The position numbers were made by a program, and so were the translations under genes. Positions 23,770 through 36,682 of a DNA stretch of 64,000 bases are shown piece after piece. Location: NCBI GenBank assembly GCA_037975125.1, contig CM075857.1:95040214-95104213 (forward strand), written 5' to 3'. This stretch comes from Latrodectus hesperus. Lineage: Eukaryota > Arthropoda > Arachnida > Araneae > Theridiidae. The number at the start of each line of letters is the position of its first letter. Positions within the stretch are counted from its first letter, which is position 1. The notes below the pieces were generated by a model. That model had not been told where the DNA came from, ran no database searches, and was given only the letters and a program-made list of their open reading frames with translations.

Positions 23770-24110
23770 TGTGAATTTGCGCACTTCCTCCGCTCACGTG
23801 ACAATGAATGGCCGCCCACCCCAGCCGGACAACGCATTTCATCTGGCGATGTGGGAAAACAATGCATAAAAGTCGGCCGTCGCCTCATTTCCATAGAAGA
23901 GCTCATTCATCGACCTTAGTCCTTGACCTTGAGTTTGAAGGACGCTCAATTATTCATTCATGCACTTCTTGCTTTTCGGAGGAAAACAGGGCTTTTTTTA
24001 CGACGTCGATTAACGCGGGTGTAAGAACATGCAGATTTCTTAATCATACGAAAGTGCGGTTCAATTTCGGCGGAACTGCAAAAATTAGCAGACGATAATA
24101 CGAGTCGTCA
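23770..24110. other. GC-richer unique island with nuclear-receptor-like site
   Basis: The stretch contains TGACCTTGA at 23924-23932, the complement of the TCAAGGTCA half-site used by FTZ-F1/ERR-type receptors. It also has several CG-rich words (aaagtcggccgtcgcc, tacgacgtcgattaacg). A 96-codon frame spans it without motifs. A candidate regulatory element by composition and one site only. Confidence 0.35.
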
Positions 24111-24419
24111 TCACTCTCGCCAAACGATGTTTTATTTGACTCAGACTCATGTGAAACAATTACAAGTAATAAATGTTGATTAAACAGACACATCATACAC
24201 AAAACAGGTGATAATTACTTTATATAATTGGTGCATAGTACAAAAACGCGGACTGCCTTCATTCTCATTCTATAACTTCTGTTTTACAGAAAAAACAAAT
24301 CTACTAACTCCACGTAGGAAAATACCCGATCAACAGACGTCCATAAGATGGGGAACGTGTCATATAATATCCATTAAGAGGGAATTTTTAAAATCTATTT
24401 GCATTCTTTGTCCAAGAGT

Positions 24420-24800
24420 GTAAATATAAAGTTGTCCAAACTCCTCATCAAGTGAGTCATTTCGAGGATGAAATGCAGCATCCATATACTTTTTCCCAAA
24501 TTGCTGGGATTGAACCTCAAGCCTTTTACACTGACTAACTTGTGACCTAGTTAAAAAAAGGCGTCGTTGTCGTGATTGTGACGTGGTGAGTTCTATACCT
24601 GACCCCATTTAACATCCCTCGTGTTCTCTAATGACAACTGGGTCAAGTATGGTATGTCGTGATTGTAATGTCCTTCCACTGGAGTGGCATATCTGTGAAA
24701 GGCTAGTGCCAGCTCAGAAGTCGACCTCATCATTTTACATTGTTTCAAAGTTGCGAAGCTATTGGGTGTGTTAAATGGCTTTACTGCCGGTGGAAACAGT
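24420..24800. repeat. Decayed tRNA-SINE-like repeats
   Basis: The complement of a tRNA-like head (gggattgaacctcaagcc) lies at 24505-24522. Downstream is a plus-oriented body similar to family G (gccagctcagaagtcgacctc near 24709-24729, aaatggctttactgccgg near 24773). Possibly two overlapping old insertions. Confidence 0.45.
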
Positions 24801-25370
24801 CAGCCAGAAATGCAGCACGAACAAACTAAAGGTTTATTAAAGTTAGATTATTGCTGGGCCTATCAACATAAGCATGACCGATGATAGTTTGAAGTCAGGA
24901 TTGACACCTCAACAATGCTATTATATCCAAGATTTCAATGAAATTGCTTTTTGTCTATATGCTTTAGCGGTAGGATTTTACAGCAACATTTATTTTTCCT
25001 AAATCCCATTAAATTTCATCAAAACAGTTATTAAAGAAATGCTGATGGCCTAACTTTCAAATACAATTAATAAATCTTAAGGTATCTGTAATGTGATTTT
25101 GTCTTATGCGAGCAATTTTCCAATGAAAATTAAGAGTACTTTGACAATTTATTTGATTTGATTTCAGGAAAATAATTTTTAAGTGCAGTTGTTTATAGTT
25201 TATAAAATATAAAATTATAATTTTTTTTAAAATCAAATATCGACAATCTCAGATAAACTAAGATATACTTAGTCCTGTTGCCGTTCAATATTATTTTCGT
25301 TACATTGTTTTAGCTGAATAAACTGAGACCACAATTCTATCAACGCAACATTTTTACTTTTCTCCGATAA
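24801..25370. other. AT-rich intergenic stretch, nothing recognised
   Basis: No open frame or repeat match of note. Confidence 0.45.
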
Positions 25371-25374
25371 TTGG

Positions 25375-26110
25375 ACAGCAAACGAACGGAGATTCCATCC
25401 CTACTGTCCGAATATATTCCATGTAGCCCCCACCCCATTCCCCAGTTCATTCCATTGGGTTCCAGGGAGGTAGGAGCACCCCCTCTTCCGCCTCCAGACC
25501 AATGCAATTCCCGAAATTAATTACCGATAGATCCGTCCATGCTTGTCGTGGAAGATCTTAAGAAACAGTTTTCTTCTTCCAAGAAAGCATCTCCAGAAGA
25601 AAAAGAAAGACGGTCCATCTTAGGAGAAGCCGGAAAGAAAAAGAAAGAGGAGATTAATTCTGTTCCTGCCGGAAAAATCCACTTTTTTCCAGGAGAAAAT
25701 CCCAGTGTGGATCACCATCCGGGGATTCAGACGACTCGACACATCGGGCGGTGCAGCTTGGGAATATTACCCCCCCCCCCTCCTCCCATTCCCGAAAATA
25801 GACAAGACAAGTTTTTTTTTTTTTTTTTTTTTTTTTTACGCAGGAATCTTTTTGGAGGAAATGGCGCTTTCTTCTTTCTAGTAACCACCAAACCACAAAC
25901 CCGCATCTTCAGCCGATTCCCGAGTGTGCGTTTGGAAAATGGTGTTGCTAACATGTAGTAACCACTTCCAGAAGAAAATGATTCTCGTTTTTTCTCGCTC
26001 TTGTTTGGGGAAATCGAATCTACCCTCCTTTACCGAGGCTTTTTGTACCATTAATAGGGAAGAAGAGATTCTATAGATGATTCGGATGATGCTCAAAACG
26101 AGAAAAGAAA
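25375..26110. other. GC-richer unique island with poly-C and poly-T tracts
   Basis: Contains a C10 run near 25770-25779 and a T run of about 27 at 25811-25837. A 139-codon plus frame crosses these as Pro and Phe runs, and minus frames give Gly and Lys runs, so length alone is not evidence of coding. The 5' part (LKKQFSSSKKASPEEKERR) is Lys/Glu-rich without a known domain. No start context or splice pair stands out. Confidence 0.3.
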
Positions 26111-26219
26111 GAGGCTACCTAAAGATGGGGAAATAATGATGTTTTTTTCATTTTCGCTAAAGAGCATATCATTTCATTTACTTAGAAGAAAACAATTTCA
26201 GCGTCTTCTCCATTTCTCC

Positions 26220-26830
<611 letters not shown>

Positions 26831-26834
26831 TCTC

Positions 26835-26835
<1 letters not shown>

Positions 26836-26928
<93 letters not shown>

Positions 26929-26940
26929 TATATATATGTT
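26836..26940. repeat. (TA)n microsatellite
   Basis: About 45 TA units with an acattatatatatg break at the right end; lies between a LINE fragment and a family D SINE. Confidence 0.95.
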
Positions 26941-26942
26941 TT

Positions 26943-27205
26943 GTGGAAGCTTTTCACGCTCTCAAGGCCCAGGTCTGAGTCGACAAGGGCCAGCTTGGGC
27001 TGGACAATGTCGACTCAGTTTTTCATCCCATCAGATAAACTGAGTACCGAACATGCTTGGGAACTAAACACAGGGGGTTTTGCGTTAGGCTGACCACCTA
27101 ATCGGGACATATGCCTCATACCTCAAGGCTTCACGGTCAGGAAAACAGAGATGGGCACTGTAGACCTTGACCAATATGGGCTGTCGTGCCACAGAGTTTA
27201 GTTTA
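26943..27205 (+). mobile_element. tRNA-derived SINE, family D (copy 2)
   Basis: The body is well kept (accgaacatgcttgggaac, gttaggctgaccacctaatc, gacatatgcctcat) and the end is gtgccacagagtttagttt. The B box is degraded: the normal ggttcgatcctcgg is replaced by ctgagtcgacaagggcc. It would be transcriptionally dead. Confidence 0.82.
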
Positions 27206-27625
27206 GAATACATATAAGAAGTTGGATACAGTTTAGAATACATAAAACTGCTTAAGGGGGATTAATTTTAAGTATACTTAGAAAAATAATATATTATATT
27301 AAGATAAAGTTGATAATAATTATAAGATTAAAAAAATTATTTAATTTTGGTAAGTTTTATGCTTATTTTCAAGTAAATTATGGTTTAAATAATTTTATAA
27401 TTTTTAAAAATGATTCAAATATTTTTAAAAAATGAAACAAGTTCCTAAAAATACTTCTGAACAGAAAGCTCTTATTTAGTTAGCAATAATAAATTCTTAT
27501 ACATATATCATTATATGAATTTTATTTTCAGCAGAACTTTTAAATCTTATACACACATATTAGAGGATTATTCTTATAAAATTTATAAATGAATAAGAAC
27601 AAAGTAAACTGTGCATTTAAAACAA
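27206..27625. other. AT-rich intergenic stretch
   Basis: Begins with a direct repeat (agtttagaatacata at about 27203-27217 and 27231-27245). Otherwise low-complexity A/T. Confidence 0.45.
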
Positions 27626-27627
27626 TA

Positions 27628-27822
27628 TTAATTACTGTTTTTTGTAGCATCGTTAATCTTTGCATTATTTTCATTAGCTGTTGACCCGCGGAGGATTTGA
27701 CAGTAAAAAATCCCTTTGATCGAATGTCCAAAAGTAGGACCACCTACAATCATGGTCCTATCGAAAACATTCAAATCTTCCTTCAATTTATAATGACAAA
27801 TAAGCGTCTTGGCTATCTTCAC
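27628..27822 (-). pseudogene. Possible Tc1-type transposase N-terminal scrap
   Basis: The minus frame reads LNVFDRTMIVGGPTFGHSIK. Tc1-type transposases often begin with a helix-turn-helix of the form xFxRGMIVGARxxGxSIxE, to which this bears a loose resemblance. Frame shifts follow at once, and no inverted repeats were found around it. Low confidence. Confidence 0.25.
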
Positions 27823-27824
27823 CG

Positions 27825-28290
27825 TTTCTGTTTCTTTGCTTTCTTCATTGATATATTCTAATTACTAGTAATGATGTCATACAGGGAACGTTTACTTGAA
27901 GCTGAGATGTACTTATACAGTGACTACTGGCACAGCGTATTTTTTAAATTTTGGTTGAGGAAACAAATGCATTCATTAAAACAAAAAAGAAATTTTATTA
28001 ACTAAGTACGGAGAACTCCTCTTTTTTTCATCAAATGAATAGATCTTCGACGGTAATGTCGCAAAACTGTCTTGGCTACTTTCCTTTTTTACAAAATCTC
28101 AGTGAAGATCGAATTTCCGTTACCTTCTTTTCTCGGGAAGGACTGGAGATACTATGGATCCAAAATCTCAGAAGGAAATTGCTGATTATCCACGATAATA
28201 AAAAAAGCACAATTTAAGTTCATATTAAGTCATTATGGTTTATATTGGAACTCCTAAGAACATCAAACGCATAATTAAAAATAGAATTTC
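27825..28290. other. Unassigned intergenic stretch
   Basis: Less AT-rich than its flanks in part (28030-28200). A 60-codon plus frame has no motif. It leads into the 98-bp array. Confidence 0.35.
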
Positions 28291-28770
28291 GCTGACGATT
28301 TCTACATTTATTGGCTTCCAAGTGAAGATAAGTTGTCGGAAGGAATTCTTAAAGCACATAAAGTAACGACTATACGACACAACTTGAACGTATAGTCTGT
28401 TGCTGATTTCTTCATTGACTTCTTCGACTAGCAAGTGAAGATAAGTTGCTGAGATGAGCTCTTATGAGCACACTTGGCGCTTTTGAACGCATGAACACTA
28501 CCAATTTCCACATTTACTTCTTCGACAACCAAGTGAAGATAAGTTGCTGGGATGAGCTCTTATGAGCACACTTGGCGCTTTTGAACGCATGAACACTACA
28601 AATTTCCACATTTACTTCTTCGACTACCAAGTGAAGATAAGTTACTGGGATGAGTTCTTAAGAATACACTTGGCGCTTTTGAACGTATAAACACTACCAA
28701 TTTCCACATTTGCTACTTCGACAACCAAGTGAAGATAAGTTGCTGGGATGAGTTCTAAAGAACATATTTG
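28291..28770. repeat. 98-bp tandem repeat array (about 5 units)
   Basis: The word aagtgaagataagtt occurs at 28320, 28433, 28531, 28629 and 28727. The last three spacings are exactly 98 bp; the first unit is 113 bp and more diverged. Each later unit holds a GATA-type site (agataag), a short inverted repeat (gagctcttatgagc) and outer inverted words (ccaagtg...cacttgg). Because 98 is not a multiple of three, it is not a protein repeat. It is single-locus within this window. Confidence 0.92.
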
Positions 28771-31710
28771 TCAATAATATTCATCAAAGTTATTTTTAAC
28801 TAATTATTTCCCATATATTTCACATGATTTCCCTACAATACGACTATCACAAGAGGATGTTTTATTCAGTGGCAAGTAAAAATATATATAATATGGTAAT
28901 TTAAAAAATTAACTTACATAAGTTTAATGAAAGAGAAGTATTAGCCTCCAAAAGAAGATTTGCGTTAAAAATGAATTCATCACCAAGTCAGAAAAATTAA
29001 ATGCCAATCACTACGTCATATAAAGTTAAAAATTTCAAATAATAGTCAACAAGTTTCGAATCAGATTAACTAAATATAAGTAATAAATTGAAACATTTAA
29101 AGGCATTGTATTTTTCTTTCATTAATTATAATCCTTTTTATTATTCATCAATAACTAATTAATTAATTAAATTAATGAGAACTAACCCTAAACAACTTAT
29201 TTCAGCATTGACATAATAGAAGTCTTTTCAAAATTAAGAAATGCAAAGATTATTTTATTGGATTGTTGATGAAAAATTTGATAATGTTATGTGAATTAAT
29301 AGATGGCGCCACTATTTTTCTCACATTTACATCATTGAATATCTTGTTAAAATATGTTGCTCTTTGTTATGATATCTGCATAGGTGACGACGAAGACACG
29401 ATAGGTGAAAAGCACGAATATGAAAGTTATTTTGCACAGGAATTTTACTTATGAATATTTTCTACGGGGTGATGTAAAATTCCTGTAATTAAAATTTTAC
29501 GTTGGCTGTAAGGCTGCATTATATTTCATTTAAATATAATTTAATAAAATCATTATTATAGCGCTTTTATTCTTCAGCATTAAAATAAACCACGTTCCTT
29601 ATATTCTCCTTATCTATATTTGTAATAATAATAATAATAAGTCATTATTTCTGAAATGTATCACTTTTAGAGATAAAATCAAAATTAAAAATTTTACTAC
29701 GAAACAAATTTGATAGCATTCACAGTGCAATGTTATGGTATATAATTTTAACTATATATGAGTAAATAGCATTGACCTATATATTTATTTTTTAATTATA
29801 AATTTATTTAAATTTATTAATACTCTTTGATTAACTGAAAAAATTGAGAAGGCATTTGAAATAAAAGGATACAGGAAAATATACTATTTATTGATAAAAA
29901 TTCTTCTATAGAAGTATACAGTGTTTGGTAATATTAATTTGGATTTATCAAAAATTAAATTATTCCATGTCATTCTTATCTTTTAACCTTGTACCAAATC
30001 AGAGATCTCTCTTTTTTTAAAAAATTCAAAACTGAAAATTACGGAAGTAATCTACATTACATTGATATGACATCATTTCACTTCATTTCCTTTTGTAACC
30101 CATTCGTTGCTGCGCAATTCGGTGGAAAGGAAAAAGTTATAAATAAGAGTTCCCATTTTCTTGAAAAGGATAAAATATTTTTTTTATATATTTTTATACA
30201 CATTTGCTCTTACAAGCATTTTAGAACTTACAGTGAGTGACCTTGTTCCCCTTACTCTAGGGACTTATTAACGGGGAAAATGAGAGGAAAAAAATCCCTA
30301 CGTGACGAGACTCAGAAAAGAAATTATTGGGAAATTGAAAAATTAAGATCGTTTTCAATTGCCCACGACGTAGAAATCATTTTTAGTAAAGGAAAAAAAT
30401 TTTTCTAGGAAAAAGAAGTATTTTATTTTTATAGAATAGGTGTACATTTCTTATCACTGATATTGTTATTAATTTTTATTATTTTTTTACACTAAAAATC
30501 ACTATCAATGTATCTCACACACAAATGCGTATTTTATTTTTTAAAGCTCTCATTTCAGATTTCTCCATTTAATCCTTAAAACATCTTTAACTATTTCATA
30601 AAAAAAGTTGTTTCATGAACGAACGAAAACTTAAAATTATGCGTCATTTTTCCAAAATTTTCGAGTCATTTTCTCGCTTTTTCTTTTGATAAATCTTTCC
30701 AAAATTCAAATTTAGAAAAAATTCCATCAAAAACTTACTTTTGGGTAGAAATATTGGTTGCTATTTTGACACAAGAGTAAATTACTTAACCAATATTTCA
30801 AAAGTTGCGATAAACCTAATGGATTTTTCTCACGCGAAGAATTTCCTTTTAAATTATCAAAAATTTATGTCAAAAAACTATTTTCCTTTCAAGTAATATA
30901 ATAACATATTATTTATAAACAAAATGTAAATAGTTGATATTGTTTCTTAAAATTTATGTCTTTATTTAATATGTATGGATATAAAACATTAAAAAATTAA
31001 CTAATAAAAATTGTATTTGAAAGAGGGAAAAATTTAAAGACATAATGTTTGTAACTGAGAAAATTACATAGAAATATTGACATTATTTGTTTATTTTATT
31101 AAGACAAAACAGGCTAAGTATATCAATTGTGAATTAAACAGAATTGAAAAATTTTGACTTAAATTATGAATACAAGATAGGGACAAATGAAATGCATGAA
31201 AAAATATACAAAGAAAATATATAAAAAAAATCTATTTGAAACACAATCATTTATTTATTTATCTACTCTATCAAGAAGCATTTAAAAATTCATTTCTCAA
31301 ATAAAATATTGCTACAGTATTTTTTTATAATCATATTTTATTTGTCAAAAGATTCCACTAAGACAGCAGTTTCAGAAACAATATGCTTCTTTATTAAAAA
31401 TATATGCCTGAAATTAAAAAAGCACAATTTTTTTATCATATAAATTTTTATTTACCTAAAATAAAATATTCTAGGTAATGTAAAAATTAATCAAAAAGGA
31501 TTTCGCCACAATGTTAAATAAAATATAAACAAATGGATGCAATTTTCAAATTCAAATTCATTTTTTGAAAAAATTTAAATAAATACAATAAACATAATTA
31601 ACAATTTATTTACTTGAATAAAAATATTTCAGTATTTAACGAAATGATTCGCAAATAGAATCTAATAATTTTATGGAATTAAAAATAAAAAGACTAGTTT
31701 TTGAAATATT
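28771..31710. other. AT desert, nothing recognised
   Basis: Nearly 3 kb of A/T-rich sequence without any SINE, LINE or long frame. Small frames at 29263-29454 and 29989-30240 have no motif. A short (AAT)n run lies at about 29624-29638. Confidence 0.5.
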
Positions 31711-31713
31711 GAT

Positions 31714-32175
31714 TAGGGCTTCTAGCAGGAACTGAATCGAAAACTGGAAAAAACTTTATTTTGGTAGGAATAAAAAAACGGAAATGACCAAAAATGGTAT
31801 ATATCGATTTGATATAACTTTAGTCATTTTTTACTGTAACCAACTTATCACATAAAATCGATTTAATCATGAATCTAGATGTCAATGATGATTTCGATAA
31901 TCGATAACGATTTCGATAATGGATCATCGTTCTTACTGAAGATTCTGGTTAACCGTACCAGTTTAATCTACCAATTACAAAAAAAATTGAGTTAATTTTC
32001 ATAAATTTACATTTTTTTCCTTGTAATAGAAATGTTATTTTTAATATAAATAAGAAAAAGTTTATTCATTACTAAACCGGAAGTCATTATTTTTGAAGGA
32101 ACAAAAACCGGAACTGAACCAATATATTTTATTTTAGTTGAACCAGAACGATAAAAATTACGGTTCGAAGCCTGA
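31714..32175. mobile_element. Possible hAT-like non-autonomous element (MITE)
   Basis: The left end agggcttctagcaggaactg and the right end (minus strand) caggcttcgaaccgtaat are roughly inverted. Both are followed by repeated gaac/ccgg words (ggaactgaatcgaaaactgg; accggaactgaacc inverted), a pattern seen in arthropod hAT MITEs starting CAGGGCTTC. Matching 8-bp target duplications were not found, so the ends may be degraded or the call wrong. Confidence 0.35.
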
Positions 32176-35100
32176 TACTGACAATGTTCATGAAAGAAGA
32201 TACAAAATAAATATAAAGGAAACCAATAAATATAATTATAATAAAATTATGGATAAAATTAGTCTAATAGAATTTCATAACAGCGTGGAATATAATATTA
32301 ATACTACAGTGCAGATACCATGGTAAGTCATGAATTTATTAAGATTCAGGTGAAATTTAGAGTTAAATATTAATCCAATTATAATTTATTAATTTTTGTC
32401 TAAATATACTAAATATGATCGAAATTTATCGAAAAAATCAAATAAAATTTGCTTGATTTTAGATGTCATTAAAGATGACATCTATTGTATATATGTTTTC
32501 ATGTTCATCTAAACGTACGTGACTTCGAAAATGCTACTTATCTTTATTAAAAAGATACAAATGAAATTAAAAACAAAAGAGAAAATTAGTTTATTTATTT
32601 GAGAAAAGAACATATTAAAAATTATGTTATTATACAATATCACAAAGTATGCTCACATTAAACTCCCAAGAAGTGTTTCAAATGAATTAAAAATAAAGGA
32701 TTTCAATTTTGAAAGTATTATCATAAATTTATTAAGCAAAATACAAAAGAAATTAAAAATTGTATATAATTACTATGAATTAATTTACGTTTATCAAAAT
32801 TTTCTAGCTATTTGCCATTTAGAAATCAACATTCAGAATTTCACATATCCCATTCAGAAATTCAACCATAGAATTCAACATATCCCATTCAGAAATGCTA
32901 AATTCTAAATGGAAACACACAATAAATTGAAGGAGATTTCTTGAGAAGAAGTTACAATGCCCCCTTTATTCATATTACTATATTCATAACCTAATGAATT
33001 ACGAGTGAAACTTAAAATCAAATTGAAATATAGTTTTTTTTTCTGTGATGACAAAATATTGTAGCCCTTAATGAAATTTATTAAGCGAACTCTAAAAGTT
33101 TCTCCCATTAAATATAAACACAAGAACAATCTATATTCCGGTATTTATATCTTATTTTCTTATATTATATATTTTTTAAATATTATGTATATTTTTTAAA
33201 AGACAAAAATGAATTTTAAAATCTAATGGAAATATAATTATAATCGTATCCTTTTCAAGTCAATATATAAACTACTTATTAATAAAATAAATAAAGAAAA
33301 TATTTTAAAAGTGCTGAAAATATGTATATGAAGGAAATAAAATAATTTCCCCATTTATAAGTAATTAAACAATATTATATTATTTAATATAATATTTTCA
33401 TGCTTAATATATTATATTCAGGATGAAGAAAATCCATTAGTTCCATTTACAAAAAGCATTTTGTTGGATATGTAATTATAATGTAAATCTGTATAATATT
33501 TTTCAGCTAAATTAAAATTAGCAATGAAAATAAAAAACTTAAAAAAAAGAATAGCAGTGAAAATAAAAAATAGAAATATACATAACTAATATAAATAAGC
33601 TAAATTAAAATTAAAAATGAAAATTAAAAAAAAAGAATAACAGTGAAAATAAAAAATGGAAATATAACTTATTTGGTTGATGGGGATTATTCTGCTTGAT
33701 AGGAAATATTATTTGGTTGATGGAAAAGACAATTTTCGAGAGGAATTTCATAAATATTTTAAATAAGAATTAAATACAAAATTATATTAATATTTAAGAA
33801 ATATAACTTATTTGCTTGATAAGTTATTGAAAACAATGACCGAGAAAAATTTAATAAATATTTCAAATAAAAATTATATACAAAATTAGAATAATTTTAA
33901 GAAATACAATTTATTTGCTCGATGGGAAATATTCTAGTTAATAAAAATAAGAATTAAGAGTCCTTTAATATACATCTCAAATTAGAACTGTGTACAAAAC
34001 TGCAGTTTCTGAAGTATCATACAAGTTTACTAAAAGAAGAAAATTTTAATCTAACTGCACTGACGATTAACTACTATATAAATTAGTTATTGGTGTAATA
34101 ATTATTAATAATAGTTATTGATGTTAATATAATAATTAGTTATTGATGTAATTAATCAACCACATTTTAAAAATTTTGTCAAATAAACTATAATCATATG
34201 ACTATATATAGCTTCCAGATCTGCATTTATTAAAATAATATGACCAAAGTTTAGAATTAAATTAAAGTAATCAAACTATTTCCTTGTAAATAACTCTATA
34301 AATCATGTTAAATAAATCAACTTATTTGGTCTTAAGTATAAAAATTAATTTTGTATTATTTATTTACCATAACAGAAATGCGTTAGTTTTCAACAAAACT
34401 AGTAAAGCTGAATTTGAAAATATAAGATAGTACATTTATATAAAAGGCTAGATACATTTATTAAAACTATTCATATTAAATTTCAGAGAAAAAGGTAATA
34501 TATTTTAACTGCTTTAAGATAAATACGTTAATTATTAAAATTAGTCAAGTAGAATTATAATAATTGCGCCAAGTAAAATATAAATACAAAACGGGAGCTT
34601 CTAAATTACTTCATAATTATATTTAAAAGAAGTAAAAGAAATAAAATAAGAAGATAATTATGATTACTTAGTTTGCTTTGTCAAAATTTACTAGTTAAAG
34701 AAATTAGTAAAACGGAGTTAAGAAATTTTATTAACTGGAATGTAATTGGATGATAGTAGTTTTTTCAAAAGATTATACTCATTAAAAAATGTAAATGAGT
34801 TTTATAATCAAAAGTAAATATAATTAAAATTTATTGCGACTTAATATATACTGGTAAGTATAGAAATTTTTTTTAATATAATATCAAGTACATTTTAAAA
34901 CTCTTATTGCATAAAATATGAGGTTAAAAAACACTGCATTTGAAGAAAGATACAGACGAAATTTAGACTTTAAAAATTTATTTATATTTCTTAATAATAT
35001 AATATACTAACTATTTAAAAAAAATCAGTTTCAAGTAAAATTTAAAAAAAAAACGCAAAAAAAAGGAATTATAGTTTTTGAAATATTGTATAAATTATTT

Positions 35101-35835
35101 GAAAAGATTAAAATGAAATTAAGAGAAGGTAGAAATATAAGTTATGACTTTAATAAAATTGCATCTACAGTTAAATGTAGTTATAATTACTTGAAGTAAA
35201 TTAAACTATTTATCGAAAAATGAACGAAATAGAATATTATAACTACTTTATATAAAAATCGAGTTACCATAAATTTATTTAAAAATTTGAATGAAATTTA
35301 AAATAAAATGTTATTAAAGAGTTTAATTTTTTTGATAAAACATTCTTTTTGTTAATTAAATTAATCACGTTGAATTTCAAAATCTTGCCAAATGTTATAT
35401 GATAAATAAGATTGCAATTTAATAAGGGACTAAAAAAATACAAACGAATTAAAAATAAAGTTATGATTTATTTACTTGTTAATGAAGAAAAAAGAAATGT
35501 TTTAAGTTTTACCTAAATTATTTATTTAAGGAAGTTTACTCTTAAAAGAAGTATTGTATGTGTGTGTAATTTGTGTGTGATGGTTTTTCAATTATAAAGC
35601 AATCTAAAGAGCTTTATTCGGAAAAGTTTTAAATATTAATTAATAAATCTAGCAAATTTAGTTTTTTCTTTTAATATATATTTTACCACTTATATTAAAA
35701 ATTGGGTTTGTCTTTCTTATTTGAATTTATGTAATATTGAATAAAAGTATGTAATAAATTAAAATCTTTGGTATATTAAATTACATACAGATCGAAATTC
35801 TGTAATAGGTAAAAAGATGTTACCTTTTTAAAGCA

Positions 35836-35837
<2 letters not shown>
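32176..35837. other. AT desert with minor local duplications
   Basis: Contains a 35-bp-spaced direct repeat (catatcccattcagaaat at 32844 and 32879) and tandem segments at 33506-33580 and 33598-33666. It also has repeated tagttattgatgtaat words near 34082-34150. Otherwise low-complexity A/T. The 94-codon frame at 32624 is compositionally driven. Confidence 0.5.
33506..33666. repeat. Diverged tandem duplication (~92-bp spacing)
   Basis: Segment 33506-33580 (gctaaattaaaattagcaat...gtgaaaataaaaaatagaaa) recurs at 33598-33666 with small gaps. A simple local duplication in AT-rich DNA. Confidence 0.7.

Positions 35838-35899
<62 letters not shown>
35838..35899. repeat. (AT)n microsatellite
   Basis: About 31 AT units, uninterrupted. 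Confidence 0.95.
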
Positions 35900-35902
<3 letters not shown>

Positions 35903-35944
35903 CCCTATTTTAAAAGGAATTTTTAATTAAATAAAAATAGTTAG

Positions 35945-36300
35945 AATCTTCTTTCTTCTTCAGCATGACAGCCCAGGGTGGGCCAAGACTTTACTCAGAA
36001 CATTCCTCCATTGTGTTCTCCGGGAGGCTACAGTTCTCCAGTATGTCACTTTCAGCACTTTTAAGTTCTCCTCTACACAGTCTATCCAAGTTTGGGCCGC
36101 GACCCCTAGATCTGTTTGCAATGGTCCTATAATTAAAAATTCTTGAATTCAAAGACGAGGGGTCCATTTGACAGATGACCCGCAAAATCTCAAGCAACAT
36201 ATTTTAATATAATTGACGATGTCAGCTTCCTTAAAAAGTCTGTAGAGCTCGAAATTGTATCAGTGCCTCCAAATTCCATTCTCATTTACAGCATCAAAAA
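35945..36300 (-). mobile_element. LINE 3' fragment, RTE-like C-terminus
   Basis: It shares the 3' block gacagcccagggtgggcc (35967-35984) with the copy at 26.44 kb. On the minus strand a damaged frame gives RGRGPNLDRLCRGELK, corresponding to the family GRPxxRWxDCxExDLK block, then an acid-rich end. Stops and shifts interrupt it. Confidence 0.6.
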
Positions 36301-36304
36301 ATAG

Positions 36305-36680
36305 TTTGAATAAATAGTTGAAATAGTTTGAGTTAAATAATTTGAAAAATTAATTCTTTGCTTAGGATAAAATAGTTTTACTCGTAGGTTGAATAATTAG
36401 ATTACTAGGTATCGTATATTTACTTATTTCTTTCGTTAAGTTTCATTTATACTAGTTTTGGCTTTAAAAATGTTTAACATATTATTTGTAGCATCAATAA
36501 TCTATAGATATTTTAATACAAATATAATCTGAACAATCAAAGTTCTCAGAGAACATATTTAGCCATTTTCAAGACTTGGGCAAAAGCTATTCTGCGATTG
36601 GGATTTGCGATTCCGAATAGCGCATGCGTTGTGTTGACGGTTAGAGTTACAAAGTAAAGCATAGATTTGATTTTTTCTTC
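36305..36680. other. Intergenic stretch, nothing recognised
   Basis: AT-rich except for a small GC patch at about 36585-36645. No repeat match. Confidence 0.4.
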
Positions 36681-36682
36681 TT

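Noticed and set aside
25539..25958. 139-codon frame that might be a gene
   Set aside because: It crosses C10 and T27 tracts, opposite-strand frames are open too, and no domain or splice context supports it. Kept only as a unique island.
28291..28770. CRISPR-like array
   Set aside because: Units are contiguous 98-bp tandem repeats without unique spacers, in eukaryotic DNA.
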